Notes under the pieces: generated by a model | What the model saw: the letters and a program-made list of their open reading frames with translations, nothing else | Databases searched by the model: none | Told to the model about the DNA's origin: nothing | Made by a program: the position numbers and the translations under genes | NCBI GenBank assembly: GCA_902465265.1 | Contig: CABQMF010000015.1 | Location: 1-31,749 of the forward strand | Direction: 5' to 3' | Source of the DNA: an uncultured Collinsella sp. | Lineage (GTDB): Bacteria; Actinomycetota; Coriobacteriia; Coriobacteriales; Coriobacteriaceae | DNA length: 31,749 nucleotides | Shown: positions 1-7,676 of the stretch, piece after piece | How the letters are laid out: every line of letters begins with the position of its first letter | Position numbering within the stretch: the stretch's first letter is position 1

Positions 1-1272
1 CTGCCCGATGCGCGCATTATCGCAGGTAGCGTGCGTCCGTTTAAGGAGCTGCTCGCGGCCTGTGGGGATCGCGAACTGGCTGCCGAGGCATTGCGTTGCG
101 TGCACGCCAACGACTTTGTGGGCCTCGATGCCCGTGTGGCGGCAAGCGCCGAGCCCGAGGCCGTCAAGGCTGCCATTAGCGAGCTGCCGCGCTTGCACGG
201 CGGCGCCGAGGTACTCGACCGCGTCGACGCGCTGCTGACGGCGGCGGGCATTGTCGCGCCGCTCACGCGCGAGCTGCGCGCCCTGGTCGAGGGCCTGGCT
301 CCCGAGGACGCCCAGGTGCTGTCCTTCGACTTCTCCATCATGAACTCGTTTGATTACTACACGGGTTTGGTCTTTAAGGCCTATGCCGGCGGCCTGCCCG
401 ATCCGGTCGGTTCGGGCGGACGCTACGACTCCATCTTTACCGGCGCATTTGGCGACGGCATCGAGGTGCCGGCGGCGGGCTTCGCCTTTTCGCTCGAGCG
501 TCTGGAGGCCGCGCGCACCTCGGCCGAGGACGCTGCTTCCGATGGTGACCATGCCGTGGGCCGCGGTGCCGAGGGTCCGCTGCGCATTGCCGTGCCCAAG
601 GGCTCGCTCAAGGCCGACACGCTCGACGTGCTCGAGGCCGCGGGCTTGGATGTCTCGGAGCTGCGCGATCCCGGTCGTCACCTCATCGTGCGCGGCCGCG
701 ACACACACGCTGGTGAGGGCACGGTCGGCGATATCGAGTTTGTCATTGTGCGCCCCAGCGATGCGCCCGCCTTTGTGGGCTGCGGTGGTGCCGATTGCGG
801 CATCTGCGGCTGGGATTCGCTTATCGAGGCCGACCTTAACCTGCTGCAGCTGGTCGATCTGGGCTACGGCCTGTGCACGTTTATCGAGGCGGAGCCCGCA
901 TGGCGCGCTGGCCAGGCCGAGCGCAACTATGCCCGCCGCGGTTCTCTTCGCGTGGCCACCAAGTACCCGCGCATCGCGACCGCTTGGTATGCCGAGCGTG
1001 GCGTGAATGCCGACATCGTTTCGCTGCACGGCAATATTGAGCTGGGCCCCATCGTCGGCATGACCGACCGCATCGTGGACATTACCGCCACGGGTGCCAC
1101 CCTGCGCGACAACGACCTGGTCATCACCGGCCGCATCATGGACTGCACGGCCCGCTTCTTCGTCAACGCAGGTGCCGCACGCTTGGATCCGCGCGTTCAC
1201 AACTTGGCCGATCGCCTGGCTGCTGCCGTGAAGGACAAACATTTTGAGCCCGTCGCGGGCTCGGCACAATAG
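1..1272 (+). CDS. hisZG: HisZ–HisG fusion (ATP phosphoribosyltransferase regulatory + catalytic), 5' truncated
   Basis: The frame is open from base 1, so the true start lies upstream. Counting from the GTG at 31, residues 1–160 match the C-terminal half of HisZ, the HisRS-like regulatory subunit: FDYYTGLVFKAY, then GSGGRYDSIFTGAFG, then PAAGFAFSLERL. A linker of about 20 residues follows. Residues 183–400 are a complete short-form HisG: LRIAVPKGSLKADTL, a GGADCGICGWDSL segment, RVATKYPRIA, and the PRPP-binding loop TATGATLRDNDL. HisG condenses ATP and PRPP in the first step of histidine synthesis. Short HisG normally needs HisZ as a separate protein, but here both lie in one continuous frame with no stop or frameshift. 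hisD follows after 105 bp. Domain calls are firm; the length of the HisZ part cannot be seen. Confidence 0.93.
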   Translation: MPDARIIAGSVRPFKELLAACGDRELAAEALRCVHANDFVGLDARVAASAEPEAVKAAISELPRLHGGAEVLDRVDALLTAAGIVAPLTRELRALVEGLAPEDAQVLSFDFSIMNSFDYYTGLVFKAYAGGLPDPVGSGGRYDSIFTGAFGDGIEVPAAGFAFSLERLEAARTSAEDAASDGDHAVGRGAEGPLRIAVPKGSLKADTLDVLEAAGLDVSELRDPGRHLIVRGRDTHAGEGTVGDIEFVIVRPSDAPAFVGCGGADCGICGWDSLIEADLNLLQLVDLGYGLCTFIEAEPAWRAGQAERNYARRGSLRVATKYPRIATAWYAERGVNADIVSLHGNIELGPIVGMTDRIVDITATGATLRDNDLVITGRIMDCTARFFVNAGAARLDPRVHNLADRLAAAVKDKHFEPVAGSAQ

Positions 1273-1377
1273 TGCGAGCACGCACGGGCACCCCCATATC
1301 CGGGCTGCGGACCGATTGGCGCCGCTGCCCGGCATCTCGTTTTTCAAACGCAACCTCGACCGATAGGGGATACCGAA

Positions 1378-2811
1378 ATGAAGACCATCAAGCTTGCTCC
1401 CGGTGAGCGACTCGTTACCAACCAGCTCAACCGTAAGGGCGTGTTGCCGCAAAACATCGTCGACGCCGCCCGCGATATCGTGGCCAACGTGCGCGCCAAC
1501 GGCGATGCCGCGGTGCGCGATTATTGTCAGCGTTTTGACGGTGTTGAGCTGCAGAGTTTTCGCCTACCGCAGGAGCAGATCGATGCCGCGCTCGAAGGCC
1601 TCGATCCGGCCTTTGTCGCCGCGCTCGAGAAGGCCGCACGCCAGATTCGCGAGTTCCACCAGCGCGAGGTCGAGCAGAGTTGGTTTACCACGCGCCCGGA
1701 CGGCACGATGCTCGGCGTTAAGGTGACCCCGCTTGCCGCTGCCGGCATCTACGTGCCGGGCGGCCGCGCGCAGTATCCCTCCACGGTGCTCATGAACGCC
1801 ATTCCCGCCAAGGTTGCTGGCGTCAAGCGCGTGGTTATGGTGACTCCGCCGCAAAAAGATGGCCTGATCAGCCCGTATACGCTCGCGGCCGCCAAGCTCG
1901 GCGGCGTGGACGAAATCTATATGGTGGGCGGCGCTCAGGCCGTGGCCGCGCTGGCGTACGGTACCGAGACTATTCCGCGCGTCGACAAAATCACCGGTCC
2001 GGGCAACGCCTTTGTTGCCGCGGCCAAGCAGATTGTCTCGGGTGACGTGGGTATCGACATGGTTGCCGGTCCCTCCGAGGTCTGTGTGCTGGCCGATGCC
2101 ACGGCCAAGCCTATGGTGGTCGCGGCCGACCTGATGGCCCAGGCCGAGCACGATCCGCTGGCAGCCTGCTATCTGGTGACCTGCGACGAGCAGTTTGCGC
2201 GCGAGGTCGAGGCGGGTATCGACATCCTGGTGGCGCAGTCGCCGCGTGCCGAGATCACGCGTGCCTCGCTCGATAACGAGGGCACCATCGTGGTGGCCGC
2301 CGATATGGCTGCCGCCGTCGAGGCGGTGAACACCGTGGCGCCCGAGCACCTGGAGCTGCACTGCAAGGACGCGATGGGCCTGCTTGGCGGCATCCGCAAC
2401 GCCGGCGCCATCTTTGTGGGTGCGTGGAGCTCCGAGCCGCTCGGCGATTATGTTGCCGGCCCCAACCACACGCTGCCGACCGGCGGCACGGCCATGTTCT
2501 CCAACCCGCTTTCGGTCGAAGAGTTCGTCAAGCGCTCGAGTGTCATTTGCTATACGCCCGAGGGCCTGCTCTCCGACGCTCCCGCTACGCAGCGCCTGGC
2601 CGAGGCCGAGGGCCTGTGGGCGCACGCGCTTTCCGCCGCTCTGCGTCGCCGCATGTTGGAGCAAGGCGAAGATGCCGTGAGCGCCGCGTCGCTGGCCGCG
2701 GCCGACCTGACTAAGGTTGCCTGGCCGGGCGACGCCGTGGCGACGGTCGCCGAGGGCGTGGACCTGGCGGCTGCGGGCGGTGCCGTTGGCGCGGTCGTCG
2801 AGGAGGCCTAA
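1378..2811 (+). CDS. hisD: Histidinol dehydrogenase
   Basis: HisD oxidises L-histidinol to L-histidine in two NAD-dependent steps and is zinc-dependent. The 477-residue protein shows the family signature GPGNAFVAAAKQIVSG (207–222), then GIDMVAGPSEV. The catalytic pair is Glu323-His324 in APEHLELH. Likely zinc ligands are Gln255, His258, Asp357 (GDYVAGPNHTLPTGG) and His416. Start ATG 1378 has AGGGGA seven bases upstream. The protein is about 40 residues longer than the usual 430; the extra is an Ala/Val-rich C-terminal tail (about 435–477) with no motif I recognise. The end of the gene carries the GGAGG ribosome site of hisC, which starts one base after the stop, so the two are probably translationally coupled. 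Confidence 0.97.
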   Translation: MKTIKLAPGERLVTNQLNRKGVLPQNIVDAARDIVANVRANGDAAVRDYCQRFDGVELQSFRLPQEQIDAALEGLDPAFVAALEKAARQIREFHQREVEQSWFTTRPDGTMLGVKVTPLAAAGIYVPGGRAQYPSTVLMNAIPAKVAGVKRVVMVTPPQKDGLISPYTLAAAKLGGVDEIYMVGGAQAVAALAYGTETIPRVDKITGPGNAFVAAAKQIVSGDVGIDMVAGPSEVCVLADATAKPMVVAADLMAQAEHDPLAACYLVTCDEQFAREVEAGIDILVAQSPRAEITRASLDNEGTIVVAADMAAAVEAVNTVAPEHLELHCKDAMGLLGGIRNAGAIFVGAWSSEPLGDYVAGPNHTLPTGGTAMFSNPLSVEEFVKRSSVICYTPEGLLSDAPATQRLAEAEGLWAHALSAALRRRMLEQGEDAVSAASLAAADLTKVAWPGDAVATVAEGVDLAAAGGAVGAVVEEA

Positions 2812-2812
2812 T

Positions 2813-3928
2813 ATGGCCGAACTCACGCCGCGCATGAAGGAGCTCGTCCAGCCCTACTTGGCCGGTATTGAGCCCTACGATCCTAACTTTACGCCCACGC
2901 GCATCAACCTTTCGGCCAACGAGAACACCTATCCCGTGCCCGCCGGCGTGCGCGAGGCGGTCGACGCCGCCCTGGCTGCCACGCCGCTCAACCGCTATCC
3001 CGATCCCATGTCCAACGACCTGCGCGACGAGCTTGCTGCCTGGCATGGCGTGACGCGCGAGAACATCTGCGTGGGAAACGGCGGCGACGAGCTGCTCTAT
3101 AACTATCTGCTGGCGTTTGGCGGCGCGGGGAGGACTTTGCTCAACTGCCCACCGTGCTTTAGCGAGTACGCGTTCTTTGCGTCTCTGTGCCAGACCGAGG
3201 TGCGCGACGTGTGGCGTGATCCGGCGAGCTTTGAGCTCGACCAAGCTGCTGTGCTCGCGGCCGCGCCCGAGTGCAACCTGGCAATCGTGACCTCGCCCAA
3301 CAATCCCACGGGTGATGTGGCGCCGCTCGACTTTGTCGCGGCCCTGTGCGATGCATGCCCCGGCATGGTGATGGTCGACGAGGCTTATGTTGAGTTTGCC
3401 GACGATTCGTTTGGCGCGGCCACCACGGCGCAGGGGCTTATTGCCGAGCATCCCAACCTGGTGATTCTGCATACGCTGTCCAAGGCGTTCGGCGCCGCCG
3501 GCACGCGTCTGGGCTACGTGATCGCGGCGCCCGAGGTCATCGACGTGTTCGCGGCGATTCGCCAGATCTATTCGGTCAACGTGCTGAGCCAGGCGGCAGC
3601 ACTTGCCTGTGTGCGTGCCCGTGATGCCTATGCGCCCGTGGTGGCGCAGGTCGCATCTGAGCGCGAGCGCGAGCTGTGCGCCCTGCACGCGATGGCTGCC
3701 GAGGGCATGCTCGTGGAGGCATGGCCGAGCGCTGCAAACTTTGTGCTCGTGCGCACGCCGCATGCCACGCGCGTGCGCGAGCGTTTGCGCGATGAGTATT
3801 CGATTTTGGTGCGCGACTTTAGCTATGCGCCGGGGCTTGCGGACTGCCTGCGCATCACCGTGGGTACCCCGCAGGAAAATGATGAGGTGCTGGCTGCGTT
3901 TGCCGCGCTGGTGAAGGAGGAGATGTAG
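2813..3928 (+). CDS. hisC: Histidinol-phosphate aminotransferase
   Basis: This is a PLP-dependent fold-type I aminotransferase that converts imidazole-acetol phosphate to histidinol phosphate using glutamate. The start is ATG 2813 (MAELTPRMKELV), one base after the hisD stop and preceded by AGGAGG. The frame is open further upstream, but that part overlaps hisD and looks nothing like HisC. The 371-residue product has the usual family length. Visible motifs are SANENTYPVP near the N-terminus, SPNNPTG (161–167), VDEAYVEF (188–195), and the PLP lysine Lys224 in TLSKAFGAAGTRLGY. The stop (3926–3928) directly abuts the hisB ATG. Confidence 0.96.
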   Translation: MAELTPRMKELVQPYLAGIEPYDPNFTPTRINLSANENTYPVPAGVREAVDAALAATPLNRYPDPMSNDLRDELAAWHGVTRENICVGNGGDELLYNYLLAFGGAGRTLLNCPPCFSEYAFFASLCQTEVRDVWRDPASFELDQAAVLAAAPECNLAIVTSPNNPTGDVAPLDFVAALCDACPGMVMVDEAYVEFADDSFGAATTAQGLIAEHPNLVILHTLSKAFGAAGTRLGYVIAAPEVIDVFAAIRQIYSVNVLSQAAALACVRARDAYAPVVAQVASERERELCALHAMAAEGMLVEAWPSAANFVLVRTPHATRVRERLRDEYSILVRDFSYAPGLADCLRITVGTPQENDEVLAAFAALVKEEM

Positions 3929-4516
3929 ATGGGCCGCTATGCCGAGGTAACCCGTAAGACGGGGGAGACCGATATTGCCGTCAAGCTCGACCTGGATGGA
4001 ACCGGTACGTGCGATATCTCGACCGGCGTGCCGTTTTTCGACCACATGCTCAACGCCTTTGGCCGCCATGGTTTGTTTGATTTGACGGTGCACGCGGTGG
4101 GCGACGTTGAGGTCGACGCGCACCACACCGTCGAGGATACGGGCATTGTGCTGGGCGAGGCGTTCTGCCAGGCGCTGGGTGACAAGGCGGGCATTACGCG
4201 CTTTGCCGACGCGGCGATTGCCATGGACGAGACGCTCGTGATGGCCGCCGTGGATATCTCGGGCCGCGGGCAGGCCTACTGCGAGCTGCCCGTGCCGACC
4301 GAGCGCGTGGGCACCTTTGATACCGAGCTGGCCGTCGAGTTCTTCTACGCCTTTGCGCGCGACGCCAAGCTCACGCTGCACGTGCGCGAGCTGGCGGGCG
4401 GCAATTCGCACCACATTATCGAGGCGGCCTTTAAGGCCGTGGGCCGCACGATGCGCCGCGCCTGCGAGCTCGATCCCCGCGTGCAAGGCATCCCCAGCAC
4501 CAAGGGCTCGCTGTAA
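3929..4516 (+). CDS. hisB: Imidazoleglycerol-phosphate dehydratase
   Basis: HisB dehydrates IGP to imidazole-acetol phosphate. The 195-residue protein is the monofunctional form, without the N-terminal HAD phosphatase domain found in enterobacterial HisB. Both manganese-binding histidine clusters are present: DAHHTVEDTG (His65-His66) and NSHHIIEAAFKA (His161-His162). The PFFDHMLNAFGRHG signature is at 35–48. Start ATG 3929 follows the hisC stop with no gap, and AAGGAGGAG lies inside the end of hisC. Because the phosphatase domain is absent, histidinol-phosphate phosphatase must come from another gene; see the PHP protein at 7677–8588. Confidence 0.97.
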   Translation: MGRYAEVTRKTGETDIAVKLDLDGTGTCDISTGVPFFDHMLNAFGRHGLFDLTVHAVGDVEVDAHHTVEDTGIVLGEAFCQALGDKAGITRFADAAIAMDETLVMAAVDISGRGQAYCELPVPTERVGTFDTELAVEFFYAFARDAKLTLHVRELAGGNSHHIIEAAFKAVGRTMRRACELDPRVQGIPSTKGSL

Positions 4517-4530
4517 CCGCCACAAAGGCA

Positions 4531-4571
4531 AAAACCACCACAAAGGGGACAGGCACCTTTGTGGTGGTTTT
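4531..4571 (+). repeat. Hairpin repeat of the GGGGAC-loop family (copy a)
   Basis: A perfect 16-bp inverted repeat (4531–4546 with 4556–4571) encloses a nine-base loop. The sequence from the left arm through the loop reads GGGGACAGGCACCTTTG. The same loop wording recurs at 7526–7559 with a different stem. The hairpin fills the hisB–hisH gap and ends 25 bases before the proposed hisH start. It has no terminal T-run, so a terminator role is unlikely inside this operon; it may cause pausing or limit mRNA decay. Confidence 0.85.
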
Positions 4572-4596
4572 GGATGATGAGAAGTGGAGGGGTCGC

Positions 4597-5298
4597 GTGG
4601 GCGAACCGAAGATCGTGGTGGTCGACTACCACAAGGGCAACTTGTCGAGCGTCGTGCGCGGGCTTGCGCGCGCCGGTGCCGCCGCCTGCACATCGGACGA
4701 TCCGGAGCAGATCCGCAACGCCGACGGCCTGGTCATCCCGGGCGTGGGCGCGTTCTATGACGCGATCGCCTTTATGCGCCAGAGCGGCGAGGAGGTGGCC
4801 GTGCTCGATGCCGTTGCCGCCGGAACTCCGCTGCTCGGCATCTGCCTGGGTCTTCAGCTATTTTTTGAGCGTGGCAACGAGGGCGTGCCTGCGGACGAGG
4901 GCGTGGACGCGGACGACGATGCCTCCGAGCAGGCCGGCGGTCCCTGGGTCGATGGCCTGGGCATCATGCGTGGCTCGTGCACGCACCTGGAGTCGAGCCG
5001 TCTGAAGGTCCCGCACGTGGGCTGGGATCAGGTGCACATGACGCCTGCCGGCGCGGCCGATCCGCTGCTCGCCGGTTTTGCCGAGGGCGCCAACATGTAT
5101 TTCACCCACAGCTACGCGGTGGCCGACGACGTCGATGCCGCCGATGTGCTGGCGCGCACGCACTATACACGGAGTTTCCCGTGCATCGTGCGCCATGGCA
5201 ACGTGTGGGGCTGCCAGTTCCATCCCGAGAAATCCTCCGCGCTGGGTCAGCGCATCCTTAAGAACTTCGTCAACATCGTCGAGGAGGTTGGCCGATGA
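4597..5298 (+). CDS. hisH: Imidazole glycerol phosphate synthase, glutamine amidotransferase subunit
   Basis: HisH hydrolyses glutamine and channels ammonia to HisF. The GTG at 4597 (MGEPKIVVVDYHKGN) has GTGGAGGGG just upstream. A GTG at 4561 is in frame but lies inside the hairpin stem and adds only non-homologous residues. The 233-residue class I amidotransferase has the nucleophile Cys83 in LLGICLGLQLFF and the other triad members His209 and Glu211 in CQFHPEKS. It is about 25 residues longer than usual because of an acidic insertion after the nucleophile elbow (about 96–117, containing DADDD). The stop overlaps the hisA start by four bases (ATGA). Confidence 0.95.
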   Translation: MGEPKIVVVDYHKGNLSSVVRGLARAGAAACTSDDPEQIRNADGLVIPGVGAFYDAIAFMRQSGEEVAVLDAVAAGTPLLGICLGLQLFFERGNEGVPADEGVDADDDASEQAGGPWVDGLGIMRGSCTHLESSRLKVPHVGWDQVHMTPAGAADPLLAGFAEGANMYFTHSYAVADDVDAADVLARTHYTRSFPCIVRHGNVWGCQFHPEKSSALGQRILKNFVNIVEEVGR

Positions 5299-6038
5299 TC
5301 CTGTTTCCCGCAATCGATCTGATCGGCGGCAAGGTTGTGCGCCTGGAGCGCGGCGACCGCAACTGCTGCAAGGTATATTCCGATGACCCCGTGGCCGTCG
5401 CCCGCTCGTTTGCCGAGCAGGGCGCAAGCTGGGTGCATGTCGTCGACCTGTCCGCTGCCTTTGGTGAGGACGAGGACACATGCGCTGCCAACTCGGCGGC
5501 GATCAAGGCCATCTGCGGCGTCGACGGTCTGTCCGTGGACGTAGGCGGCGGCGTCCGCTCGCTCGCGCGCATCGACGAGCTGGCCGGCTATGGTGCTCGC
5601 CGCATTGCGCTGGGCACCGTGCTGGTGACCGAGCCGGGTTTTGCCGAGGTGGCAGCCCAAGGTTTTGGCGAGCTGTTGGTGGCTGACATTGCCGCGCGCG
5701 ACGGCCAGGTCAAGGTGAACGGCTGGCGCGACGGCGCGGGCGTGGCGCTCGACGATGCCGTGGCGCAGCTTTCCGAGCTGGGCTTTAGGCATCTGGTGTA
5801 TACCGACATCGCGCGCGATGGCATGCAGACGGGCATCGATGTGGCGGCGTATCGCCATGTGGCCGAGGTCGCGGGTTTTCCCGTCGTGGCTTCGGGCGGC
5901 ATCTCGACGCTCGACGACATCCGTGCGCTGGCCGCGGTGGGTGAGGGCACGATTGAAGGTGCGATTACCGGTCGCGCGCTCTACGAGGGCAACTTTACGC
6001 TGGTGCAGGCGCTGGCCGCCGCCCGAGGGGAGGAGTAG
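5295..6038 (+). CDS. hisA: ProFAR isomerase (phosphoribosylformimino-AICAR-P isomerase)
   Basis: HisA is a (βα)8-barrel that performs an Amadori rearrangement of ProFAR to PRFAR, the substrate of HisF. The 247-residue protein begins MILFPAIDLIGGKVVRL with catalytic Asp8. The partner Asp171 lies in YTDIARDGMQTG. Phosphate-binding loops VDVGGGVRS and ASGGIST are visible. The ATG overlaps the hisH stop in an ATGA junction. The gene could be confused with priA, the dual HisA/TrpF enzyme of many actinobacteria. The motifs seen here do not settle TrpF activity, but the operon position supports the histidine role. Confidence 0.95.
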   Translation: MILFPAIDLIGGKVVRLERGDRNCCKVYSDDPVAVARSFAEQGASWVHVVDLSAAFGEDEDTCAANSAAIKAICGVDGLSVDVGGGVRSLARIDELAGYGARRIALGTVLVTEPGFAEVAAQGFGELLVADIAARDGQVKVNGWRDGAGVALDDAVAQLSELGFRHLVYTDIARDGMQTGIDVAAYRHVAEVAGFPVVASGGISTLDDIRALAAVGEGTIEGAITGRALYEGNFTLVQALAAARGEE

Positions 6039-6041
6039 CCC

Positions 6042-6824
<783 letters not shown>

Positions 6825-7154
6825 ATGGAGCAAGTGACAACTGCGTCCGAGCTCAAATACGACGCCAGGGGGCTGATTCCTTGTGTGGTTCAGCAATATG
6901 ACACCGGCGAGGTGCTTATGGTTGCCTGGATGAACGAGGAGTCGGTGGGGCTGACGCTCAAGACCGGTACCACGTGGTTTTGGAGCCGTAGCCGTCAGGA
7001 GCTCTGGAACAAGGGCGCGACGAGTGGCAACATGCAAGAGGTCAAGGAGCTCTGGGCCGACTGCGATAGCGATACGCTGCTGGTCAAGGTCGACTCGCCG
7101 GGTCCGGCCTGCCACACCGGCAACCGCACCTGCTTCTTTAAGAAACTCGCGTAG
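6825..7154 (+). CDS. hisI: Phosphoribosyl-AMP cyclohydrolase
   Basis: HisI opens the adenine ring of PR-AMP, the third step of histidine synthesis. The 109-residue single-domain protein has the conserved block TTWFWSRSRQELW. Metal sites are visible: Cys80 with Asp81 and Asp83 (ADCDSDTLL), and Cys96 and Cys103 (ACHTGNRTCFF). It is not fused to HisE, which follows separately after 46 bp. The ATG at 6825 directly abuts the hisF stop; I see no strong ribosome site there, so coupling to hisF translation is likely. Confidence 0.96.
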   Translation: MEQVTTASELKYDARGLIPCVVQQYDTGEVLMVAWMNEESVGLTLKTGTTWFWSRSRQELWNKGATSGNMQEVKELWADCDSDTLLVKVDSPGPACHTGNRTCFFKKLA

Positions 7155-7200
7155 GGCGGGCGCTCGGCTAAGCGCTTGGCCAACCAGAAAGGATTGAACC

Positions 7201-7518
7201 ATGGGTGTGCGCACCGCGAATGTTCAGGATGGAAATATCGGCGAGACGCTGACGGGGCTGGCCGAGGTGATTCATGGTCGTCGCGACGCGTCGCCGCAGG
7301 AGAGCTATACCGCTCGTCTGCTGACCGACGTCGAGGATGAACTGCTCAAGAAGCTTGCCGAGGAAGCGAGCGAGGTCATCATGGCCTGCAAGGATAACGA
7401 CCACGATCACATTCGCTACGAGGCCGGCGACCTGGTCTACCACCTGCTCGTGACGCTTGAGCGCTACGGCATTACCCTCGACGAGCTGGCCGGCGAACTC
7501 AACGCCCGCCGCCACTAG
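7201..7518 (+). CDS. hisE: Phosphoribosyl-ATP pyrophosphatase
   Basis: HisE hydrolyses PR-ATP to PR-AMP and pyrophosphate, the second pathway step. The all-helical protein of 105 residues has the MazG-like metal motif EEASEVIMACKD followed by EAGDLVYHLLV. Start ATG 7201 has AAAGGA eight bases upstream. It is the last gene of the his operon. No clear intrinsic terminator follows; two GGGGAC-loop hairpins and a longer hairpin lie between it and the convergent PHP gene. Confidence 0.95.
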   Translation: MGVRTANVQDGNIGETLTGLAEVIHGRRDASPQESYTARLLTDVEDELLKKLAEEASEVIMACKDNDHDHIRYEAGDLVYHLLVTLERYGITLDELAGELNARRH

Positions 7519-7525
7519 TCGAGCT

Positions 7526-7559
7526 TTTGGTGCAGGGGGACAGGATACTTTGCACCAAA
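7526..7559 (+). repeat. Hairpin repeat of the GGGGAC-loop family (copy b)
   Basis: A perfect nine-base inverted repeat (7526–7534 with 7551–7559) has a loop containing GGGGACAGGATACTT. The loop closely resembles that of copy a (GGGGACAGGCACCTT) while the stem is unrelated. It lies eight bases after the hisE stop. Confidence 0.8.
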
Positions 7560-7590
7560 TGATCCGTTTTCCTCCGTCCCCAACGGATCA
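7560..7590 (-). repeat. Hairpin repeat of the GGGGAC-loop family (copy c)
   Basis: Nine-base perfect arms (7560–7568 with 7582–7590) enclose a loop that reads GGGGACGGAGGAA on the minus strand. It abuts copy b in the opposite orientation, so the two hairpins form a back-to-back pair between convergent genes. Confidence 0.75.
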
Positions 7591-7596
7591 AATAGA

Positions 7597-7663
7597 AGTT
7601 GCGGTGGAATAGTTCTTGTTTGACGGCCTTGGGGCTATAAACAGGAACTATTTCACCGCAACT
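7597..7663. repeat. AGTTGCGGTGAAATAGTTC inverted-repeat element (copy 1)
   Basis: Arms of about 20 bases (7597–7616 and 7643–7663) are complementary apart from a couple of positions and enclose a 26-base loop. The right arm reads AACTATTTCACCGCAACT. The same arms occur at 14361–14427 around a different loop, and one arm occurs at 31675. The element sits between the convergent hisE and PHP genes, 13 bases from the PHP stop. Confidence 0.88.
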
Positions 7664-7676
7664 TATGAAGGGATGG

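Noticed and set aside
4561..4596. GTG 4561 as the start of hisH
   Set aside because: It lies within the right arm of hairpin copy a and adds residues with no HisH similarity. GTG 4597 has a good ribosome site.
2711..4693. A 660-codon open frame on the minus strand across hisC and hisB
   Set aside because: It is a shadow of GC-rich coding sequence. It overlaps two certain genes and has low-complexity Arg/His-rich translation without a recognisable domain.
5295..6038. HisA as the dual-function PriA (HisA/TrpF) isomerase
   Set aside because: The sequence read by eye does not show which form it is. The operon context supports only the histidine role, so priA was not assigned.
7526..7663. CRISPR-like repeat cluster after hisE
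   Set aside because: The three hairpins differ in sequence, and there are no regularly spaced identical repeats or spacers.
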